A stretch of 9,940 bases of DNA from an uncultured Bacilli bacterium (GTDB lineage: Bacteria; Bacillota_I; Bacilli_A; RF39; UBA660). Location of the stretch: positions 1-9,940 of the forward strand of contig CAKOIB010000044.1 in NCBI GenBank assembly GCA_934086255.1. The letters run 5' to 3'. Made by a program: the position numbers and the translations under genes. A model generated the notes under the pieces. That model was not told where the DNA came from, made no database searches, and saw only the letters and a list, made by a program, of their open reading frames with translations. This document shows, piece after piece, positions 5,642-9,940 of this stretch (its first letter is position 1; every line of letters starts with the position of its first letter).

Positions 5642-7752
5642 CTTTTAATTTCCTCCACAACATATGCTTCGATAATATCATTTTCTTTTATATCACTAAA
5701 GTTTTCTATAGTTATACCACATTCAATACCTTTTTTAACTTCATTTACTCTATCTTTTCCTCTTTGAAGCGATGCTATGTTTCCATCATACACAACAATA
5801 CCATCTCTTACTACTCTTGCTTTTGAGTTTTGTTTAATAATACCATCTTGAACAAATGATCCTGCAATTGTACCAACTTTTGAGAACTTAAATAGTTGTC
5901 TTACTTCAGCAGTACCAATAACTTTTTCTTCATATTCAGGATCTAACATACCAAGCATTGCATCTTCTAATTCTTCGATTATTTTATAAATTACATTATG
6001 TAATCTAATATCAGCATTATATTCTTTAGCAATTTCCATTATTTTATTACTTGGTCTAACATTAAATCCAATTATAATAGCATTCGAAGCATTAGCAAGT
6101 ACTATATCACTTTCTGTAATAGTTCCTATTCCACTTCTTATAACATCCACTGTTACACCTTCAACATTAATTTTAGAAAGTGATTGTTTAATAGCTTCTT
6201 CAGAACCTTTTACATCTGTTTTCAAAACAACATTAATACTTTTTACTCCCTCTTTTACTTTACTAAATAAATCTTCAAGAGTCATACCTGAACGATTAGT
6301 ATTAGCCTCTTTACTTCTTAATTTTCTTTCATCTGCTATTTTCTTAGCTTCTTTTTCTGTTTCAAATGCCATGAAACGATCCCCTGCAACTGGAGGTTCA
6401 TTAAGTCCAGTTATTTCTACTGGTGTAGATGGAAGAGCTTCAATAATATCTTGTCCTTTATCATTCTTTAAAGTCCTAATCTTACCATATACATTTCCAA
6501 CTACTACAGGATCTCCCAATCTTAAAGTACCATTTTGTATTAATATTGTAGTAACAGAACCAATATTTTTATCTAATTTAGATTCAATAACTGATCCAGT
6601 AGCATATCTATTAGGATTAGCTTTCAATTCACTCATATCTGCAATTAATAAGACATTTTCTAATAATTCATTAAGCCCCATTTTAGTCTTAGCACTTATC
6701 CTATTTACTAATGTATCTCCACCCCATTCCTCAGGAGTAAGACCACATTCAGATAATTCTTGTAATACTCTATCAGGATTTGCATTAGGTAAATCCATTT
6801 TATTTATAGCTACAATTATTGGTACTTTAGCAGCTTTTGCATGATCAATTGCTTCTTTTGTTTGAGGTTTTACACCATCTTCAGCAGAAACAATTATAAT
6901 TACAATATCCGTAACACTAGCACCACGTGCTCTCATTTGAGTAAATGCCTCATGCCCTGGAGTATCTATAAAAGTAATTAATCTATCATTTACTTTTACT
7001 TGATAAGCACCAATATGTTGAGTAATCCCACCAGCTTCTTTATCTACCACATGTGCATTTCTAATAGCATCAAGTAATGAAGTTTTACCATGATCTACAT
7101 GTCCCATTATTGTAACTACTGGTGGACGTGATACTAAATCTTCCTCTTTATCTATTATTTCATATTCTTCAAAATTTGCTATATCTCTTGTTTCTTCTTT
7201 TTTTAATTCTTTTCCATAATCTAAAACAATAACCTCAGCAGTAGAAAAATCTAAACTTTGATTAAGAGTAGTTAAAACCCCTAAATCAAATAATTTTTTT
7301 ACTAATTCTGATGCACTTACTTTTAATTCATCAGCAAGATCTTTTACAGTCATATTATTTTTATAAAGAATTACTGAATCATCATTATCATTTTCATTAC
7401 TAGCTAATTTTTCTTTATGTTTATAAATATTCTTTTTAGCCTTAAGATACTTAGAATTATCATCCTTTTTAATTGGTGTATCTTTCTTCTTCATTTTAAC
7501 TACTGATTTGTCTTCGATAGTATTTATTCTTAAATCTTTTTCCAACTCATCATCATCTAAAATCTCTTCTTCAATTATTTCAATATCTTCAGTATCTTCA
7601 TCATTAGATATCTCATTATCTAATAAAATAATATCATCCTCAGATAACATATCATAAGAATCATTACAATCAATATCTAACTTTTTACATAATTTTAATA
7701 TTTCTTCAACTGTTTTATTCACGTCATTCGCATATTCTAAAACATTCATCAT
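5638..7752 (-). CDS. infB: Translation initiation factor IF-2
   Basis: GTPase that places fMet-tRNA on the 30S subunit and promotes 50S joining. The 704-aa length is close to other short Firmicute IF-2 proteins. Residues 1-47 and about 132-180 are IF2_N-type helical modules, the second with MTVKDLADELKVSASELVKKL; between them lies an acidic then lysine-rich, probably disordered linker (48-130). The G domain has all motifs: GHVDHGKT (217-224), GGITQH (241-246), DTPGHEAF (263-270), NKMD (317-320) and SAK (353-355), followed by the beta-barrel and the C-terminal fMet-tRNA-binding domain. Start: GAGGTGA precedes two adjacent ATG codons (7752 and 7749); either could serve. It follows the unknown basic ORF by 43 nt without a visible terminator or promoter and overlaps rbfA by 4 nt. 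Confidence 0.98.
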   Translation of the reverse strand: MMNVLEYANDVNKTVEEILKLCKKLDIDCNDSYDMLSEDDIILLDNEISNDEDTEDIEIIEEEILDDDELEKDLRINTIEDKSVVKMKKKDTPIKKDDNSKYLKAKKNIYKHKEKLASNENDNDDSVILYKNNMTVKDLADELKVSASELVKKLFDLGVLTTLNQSLDFSTAEVIVLDYGKELKKEETRDIANFEEYEIIDKEEDLVSRPPVVTIMGHVDHGKTSLLDAIRNAHVVDKEAGGITQHIGAYQVKVNDRLITFIDTPGHEAFTQMRARGASVTDIVIIIVSAEDGVKPQTKEAIDHAKAAKVPIIVAINKMDLPNANPDRVLQELSECGLTPEEWGGDTLVNRISAKTKMGLNELLENVLLIADMSELKANPNRYATGSVIESKLDKNIGSVTTILIQNGTLRLGDPVVVGNVYGKIRTLKNDKGQDIIEALPSTPVEITGLNEPPVAGDRFMAFETEKEAKKIADERKLRSKEANTNRSGMTLEDLFSKVKEGVKSINVVLKTDVKGSEEAIKQSLSKINVEGVTVDVIRSGIGTITESDIVLANASNAIIIGFNVRPSNKIMEIAKEYNADIRLHNVIYKIIEELEDAMLGMLDPEYEEKVIGTAEVRQLFKFSKVGTIAGSFVQDGIIKQNSKARVVRDGIVVYDGNIASLQRGKDRVNEVKKGIECGITIENFSDIKENDIIEAYVVEEIKR

Positions 7753-7795
7753 ATTATCACCTCATTTATTTATTTTTAATGGGTTAATAGCAAAT

Positions 7796-8185
7796 TTATC
7801 TTCTTTTCTTCTTAGAGTTTTCTATTTTTGAAAATTCATACGCTAATCTAAACCTATCACTATTCGATGGAAGAGCAAATACTTTGCAATCTTCAAGTGA
7901 TTTAACTTTATTTTTAAACTCTTTTAAAGTCTTTTTATTATCAAACTTATTTATTATTTCTAAATTATTATTAGATAGTATAGACAATATTGTTTCTTCA
8001 TTATATCTATAAGAACTCATTACTCTTTCTACATTTTCAGAATCGATATTTTCAATATACCTATTATAGTTATAAGTATTATCATTAATATTAGCAGACA
8101 CATGTATTTTTTTAAACTTATGTATTTTTAATTTTTTACTCTTTAAATGATAATTGTATATTTTTAGATTTTCAATTCTTTTCAT
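7796..8185 (-). CDS. Unrecognised small basic protein in the ylxQ position of the operon
   Basis: Firmicute nusA operons usually carry ylxQ, an L7Ae-like K-turn-binding protein of about 100 aa, between ylxR and infB. This 129-aa product does not look like it: no L7Ae-type glycine- and Ala-rich motifs are visible, and I do not recognise the family. Residues 1-30 are extremely basic (MKRIENLKIYNYHLKSKKLK...), the middle is Asn/Tyr/Ser-rich, and residues about 83-120 look helical and charged, ending in KKKRR. The charge would suit nucleic-acid or ribosome binding, but that is inference. The ATG lies 2 nt after the ylxR stop, with a GGGGGAA site inside the end of ylxR, so it is translated with the operon. 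No membrane segment or signal peptide is visible. Confidence 0.8.
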   Translation of the reverse strand: MKRIENLKIYNYHLKSKKLKIHKFKKIHVSANINDNTYNYNRYIENIDSENVERVMSSYRYNEETILSILSNNNLEIINKFDNKKTLKEFKNKVKSLEDCKVFALPSNSDRFRLAYEFSKIENSKKKRR

Positions 8186-8187
8186 AA

Positions 8188-8451
8188 TTATTCCCCCACG
8201 ATTTTTATAAGTTCATCATATATAGTATCAGGTATTGTAGCATCCAGGTGTCTTTCTAGTTTTTTAGACTTTCTAGCAAGATTAATTACTTCGATATCTT
8301 TTTTTAAGTATGCTCCTCTTCCATTTGCTTTACCAACTACATCAATTATAATTTCTTTATCTGATGTTCTAACTACTCTTATTAACTCCTTTTTAGGATA
8401 TTTTTCTTGTGTAATAACACAAGTACGCATTGGTATTTTCCTTACCTTCAT
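8188..8451 (-). CDS. ylxR: YlxR family RNA-binding protein (RnpM)
   Basis: Small cytosolic RNA-binding protein; the Bacillus subtilis member is known as RnpM, a modulator of RNase P. The 87-aa product carries the family motifs: MRTCVITQEKYPKKELIRVVR near the start, then the GRGAYL element, followed by the basic helix INLARKSKKLERHL that is typical of the C-terminal half. Start: a GTG at 8460 is in frame but is part of the ribosome binding site; GGTGA (8461-8457) lies 5 nt before the ATG at 8451, which I use. The Shine-Dalgarno shares its first G with the nusA TAG stop, so expression is tightly coupled to nusA. Its position directly after nusA is conserved in Firmicutes and supports the call. 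Confidence 0.94.
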   Translation of the reverse strand: MKVRKIPMRTCVITQEKYPKKELIRVVRTSDKEIIIDVVGKANGRGAYLKKDIEVINLARKSKKLERHLDATIPDTIYDELIKIVGE

Positions 8452-8460
8452 CTTATTCAC

Positions 8461-9522
8461 CTACTTTAAAACTATGCCCATTTCCTTAACTTGTTCACTA
8501 TTTTTTACATCTATTTTATATTTAGTAAGACGTGATGCAAGTTTTACATTTTGTCCTTTTTTACCAAGAGCAAGTGAGAAATCATCTCCATCTGCAATTG
8601 CTAAAGCCTCTTGCTTTTTAGGATCTAGTATAAAAACTGATAAGTTCTTCGCAGGACTTAAAGCATTTTTTATAAACTCTTCTTTATCTGTTGAGTATCT
8701 TATTATATCAAGCTTTTCCCCAGATAATTCTTTCATTATTCTAGCTATTCTAGAACCTTTTTCTCCAATACAGCAACCAATTGGATCAATATTAGCATAT
8801 TCAGAATATACTGCTACTTTACTACGTGATCCTGCATCTCTTGCAACTGCATAAATCATAACAGAGCCATCCGCAAGTTCTGGTATTTCAAGTTCAAATA
8901 ATCTCTTAACAAAATTATAATGCTTTCTAGAAAGTAAAATAACTGTTCCTTTAGGGTTACTATTTACTTTAGTAACATAACATTTAACTGAAGAACCCAT
9001 CTCTATTTTTTCATTTCCTATTAATTCAGTTTTAGGAAGAATACCATTAGTTCTACCAAGATCAATATAGTAATTTCCTTCGTCTTCAAGTGATACTATT
9101 CCTGATACTAATTCTCCTTGTTTACTTTCAAACTCTTCAATTAAACTATTTCTTTCTGCCTCTCTTATTTTTTGGACTACTACTTGTTTTGCAGTAGCAG
9201 CAGCAACACGACCAAAATTATCTGGTGTTACTTCTGTATCAAAAGTATCCCCAATTTCTTTAGTTTTATCCCTTTTTAAGGCATCTTCTAAAGATATTTG
9301 TGTATCAGGATCTTCTACTTCTTCTACTACTGTGATATAAGAATATATTTTTATATCCCCAGTTTCTCTATTAATTGTTACTTTTGCATTTGTTTTAGAA
9401 TCAAAGTTCTTTTTATAAGCAGAAAGCAGTGCAAGTTCCATTGCTTCGAATATGATATCGCGATCAATATGTTTTTCTTTTTCTAATAGATCTACTGCTC
9501 TTAAAAACTCTTCTCCTTTCAT
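8461..9522 (-). CDS. nusA: Transcription termination/antitermination factor NusA
   Basis: NusA binds RNA polymerase and nascent RNA and controls pausing, termination and antitermination. The 353-aa product has the standard order: N-terminal polymerase-binding domain (1 to about 125, FLRAVDLLEKEKHIDRDIIFEAMELALLSAY), S1 domain (about 134-201), KH1 with DPIGCCIGEKGSRI (246-259) and KH2 with GKKGQNVKLASRL (320-332). It ends soon after KH2, so it lacks the acidic C-terminal repeats of proteobacterial NusA, as usual in Firmicutes. Start: the frame is open to 9603, but the conserved N-terminus begins at the ATG at 9522, which has AGGAGG with 8 nt spacing; the upstream extension overlaps rimP and is not translated. 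One nucleotide separates it from the rimP stop. NusA may act back on the hairpin in the operon leader. Confidence 0.97.
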   Translation of the reverse strand: MKGEEFLRAVDLLEKEKHIDRDIIFEAMELALLSAYKKNFDSKTNAKVTINRETGDIKIYSYITVVEEVEDPDTQISLEDALKRDKTKEIGDTFDTEVTPDNFGRVAAATAKQVVVQKIREAERNSLIEEFESKQGELVSGIVSLEDEGNYYIDLGRTNGILPKTELIGNEKIEMGSSVKCYVTKVNSNPKGTVILLSRKHYNFVKRLFELEIPELADGSVMIYAVARDAGSRSKVAVYSEYANIDPIGCCIGEKGSRIARIMKELSGEKLDIIRYSTDKEEFIKNALSPAKNLSVFILDPKKQEALAIADGDDFSLALGKKGQNVKLASRLTKYKIDVKNSEQVKEMGIVLK

Positions 9523-9523
9523 T

Positions 9524-9757
9524 TTAATTACCTCCTTTTTCTTTTGATGATACATCAAGTAAATATTTTTCATGAATAAAATCATTCTCATCAAGCACTT
9601 CATTAATTACTTTTGTTGCTTCGACTACTCTATCAATATTAATAATTTCATCACTATCTAAAGTAATATAAAGTGTCTTTTTAGAATACTTAATATCATC
9701 AATCCACATATTTAATTTTTTAAGTGGGTCCTCTAATGCTTTCTTAATATTTTCCAT
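9524..9757 (-). CDS. rimP: Short RimP-like ribosome maturation factor (N-terminal domain only)
   Basis: RimP helps 30S maturation around S12 and normally has about 150 residues: an N-terminal alpha/beta domain and a C-terminal SH3-like domain. This product has only 77. The sequence matches the N-terminal domain in layout: an opening helix (MENIKKALEDPLKKLNMWI), strands DDIKYSKKTLYITLDSD, then IDRVVEATKVINEVLDENDFIHEKYLLDVSS, where the family has ...LSEVLD..D.I...Y.LEVSSPG. It stops right after LDVSS, and nusA begins 1 nt later, so no second domain remains downstream. Start: ATG at 9757 with GGAGG and 4 nt spacing; the upstream frame to 9796 runs through the leader hairpin and is not coding. 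The position before nusA is the canonical rimP site. The call rests on context and modest similarity. Confidence 0.78.
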   Translation of the reverse strand: MENIKKALEDPLKKLNMWIDDIKYSKKTLYITLDSDEIINIDRVVEATKVINEVLDENDFIHEKYLLDVSSKEKGGN

Positions 9758-9776
9758 AATCCCTCCAAAATGAAAC

Positions 9777-9798
9777 AAAAAGTGGGAGATTCCCACTT
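9777..9798 (-). promoter_or_regulatory. Terminator-like hairpin in the rimP operon leader (possible attenuator)
   Basis: 8-bp perfect stem AAGTGGGA / TCCCACTT (9798-9791 with 9787-9780), ATC loop and five T (9781-9777). It begins about 6 nt after the predicted transcription start and ends about 20 nt before the rimP ATG, so it sits between promoter and gene. It could terminate some transcripts early or protect the mRNA 5' end. No competing antiterminator helix is obvious. Confidence 0.65.
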
Positions 9799-9810
9799 CG
9801 TTGTAATTAA

Positions 9811-9819
9811 ATTATACCA
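9811..9819 (-). promoter_or_regulatory. Promoter (-10 region) of the rimP-nusA-infB-rbfA operon
   Basis: TGGTATAAT: a perfect TATAAT (9816-9811) with extended -10 TG (9819-9818). No good -35 exists at 16-18 nt (only T-rich sequence), which an extended -10 can tolerate. The start would lie near 9804, just before the leader hairpin. Confidence 0.72.
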
Positions 9820-9881
9820 TATAATATTGAAAAATAAAAGTTTTTTTGCGAAAAATCCATAATAAAAAGAAATAGATTACT

Positions 9882-9940
9882 TGAACTTGTCAACAAAAAG
9901 TAGACACTAAAAGAATATTATTTAAACCCTAGTTGAGTTT
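9882..9940 (-). mobile_element. End of an IS3-family (IS150-like) insertion sequence, continuing past the window edge
   Basis: The plus-strand segment from 9882 to 9906 begins TGAACT and ends CAAAAAGTAGACA, which resembles the terminal inverted repeat I recall for many Firmicute IS3-family elements (TGAACT...CAAAAAGTTAGACA). It is followed by a short open frame to the window edge on the minus strand, the expected layout for the right end of such an element: transposase stop, then terminal repeat. The other end and any target duplication are outside the window. It would place an insertion about 65 nt upstream of the rimP -10 box. Confidence 0.5.
9918..9940 (-). CDS. Possible C-terminal codons of an IS transposase
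   Basis: Only one minus-strand frame is open at the edge, ending TQLGFK then TAA. Seven codons cannot identify a protein; the call rests on its position just inside the putative IS3-type terminal repeat. Confidence 0.3.

Noticed and set aside
6371..6844. Plus-strand 157-codon open frame
   Set aside because: Antisense to the G domain and barrel of infB, no ribosome binding site; a shadow of a conserved gene.
8474..8854. Plus-strand 126-codon open frame
   Set aside because: Antisense to the KH domains of nusA; Ser/Phe/Leu-rich reverse-strand artefact.
9298..9486. Plus-strand 62-codon open frame rich in Phe, Cys and Tyr
   Set aside because: Antisense to the N-terminal domain of nusA, no translation signal.
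9523..9603. N-terminal extension of nusA over the end of rimP
   Set aside because: The conserved NusA N-terminus begins at the ATG at 9522, which has a full AGGAGG site.
9758..9796. N-terminal extension of rimP to 9796
   Set aside because: It would be translated through the leader hairpin and begins without a ribosome binding site; GGAGG before the ATG at 9757 decides the start.
9865..9893. Second promoter for the rimP operon using TTGACA at 9893-9888
   Set aside because: No acceptable -10 at 16-18 nt, and the TTGACA is part of the putative IS terminal repeat.
1..9940. tRNA or rRNA genes, CRISPR arrays, prophage or defence genes
   Set aside because: No cloverleaf, rRNA motif, spaced direct repeats or recognisable defence proteins were seen on either strand.

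Overview
The window is strongly AT-rich, every gene reads on the minus strand, and TGA is used as a stop (infB, the pseudouridine synthase) while Trp is encoded by TGG, so the code is the standard bacterial one. The gene order rimP-nusA-ylxR-x-infB-rbfA, the serine T-box riboswitch and the strong GGAGG/GGTGA ribosome binding sites point to a low-GC Firmicute, probably one of the AT-rich Bacilli-type lineages of the gut. I cannot name the species.

Layout, in the direction of transcription (right to left). The right edge (9882-9940) looks like the end of an IS3-family insertion sequence, with the last codons of a transposase. Next comes the translation/transcription-factor operon: a promoter with a perfect TATAAT, a short leader with a terminator-like hairpin, then an unusually short rimP, nusA, ylxR/rnpM, an unrecognised small basic protein in the place where ylxQ usually sits, infB and rbfA, closed by an intrinsic terminator over the rbfA stop codon. 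The 5041-5287 gap holds a complete promoter-to-terminator unit of about 120 nt without a convincing ORF (candidate small RNA), followed by a separate strong promoter for an orphan 153-aa protein with its own terminator. Immediately after that terminator another promoter drives a three-gene unit of overlapping genes: a class I methyltransferase, an RluA-family pseudouridine synthase and a five-helix membrane protein. Its terminator overlaps the promoter of serS, which has a complete T-box leader with a UCU (Ser) specifier. After the serS terminator comes a D-alanyl-D-alanine carboxypeptidase gene cut by the left edge.

Most of the region serves translation: ribosome maturation (RimP, RbfA), initiation (IF2), RNA modification (methyltransferase, pseudouridine synthase), tRNA charging (SerRS) and transcription elongation/termination (NusA), with one cell-wall enzyme at the end. 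The region is very compact: three stop codons lie inside terminator hairpins and promoters abut or overlap the preceding terminators. The items most worth a second look are the orphan small transcription unit at 5093-5216, the single-domain RimP, the replaced ylxQ slot, the archaeal-looking SerRS under T-box control and the unknown 153-aa gene.
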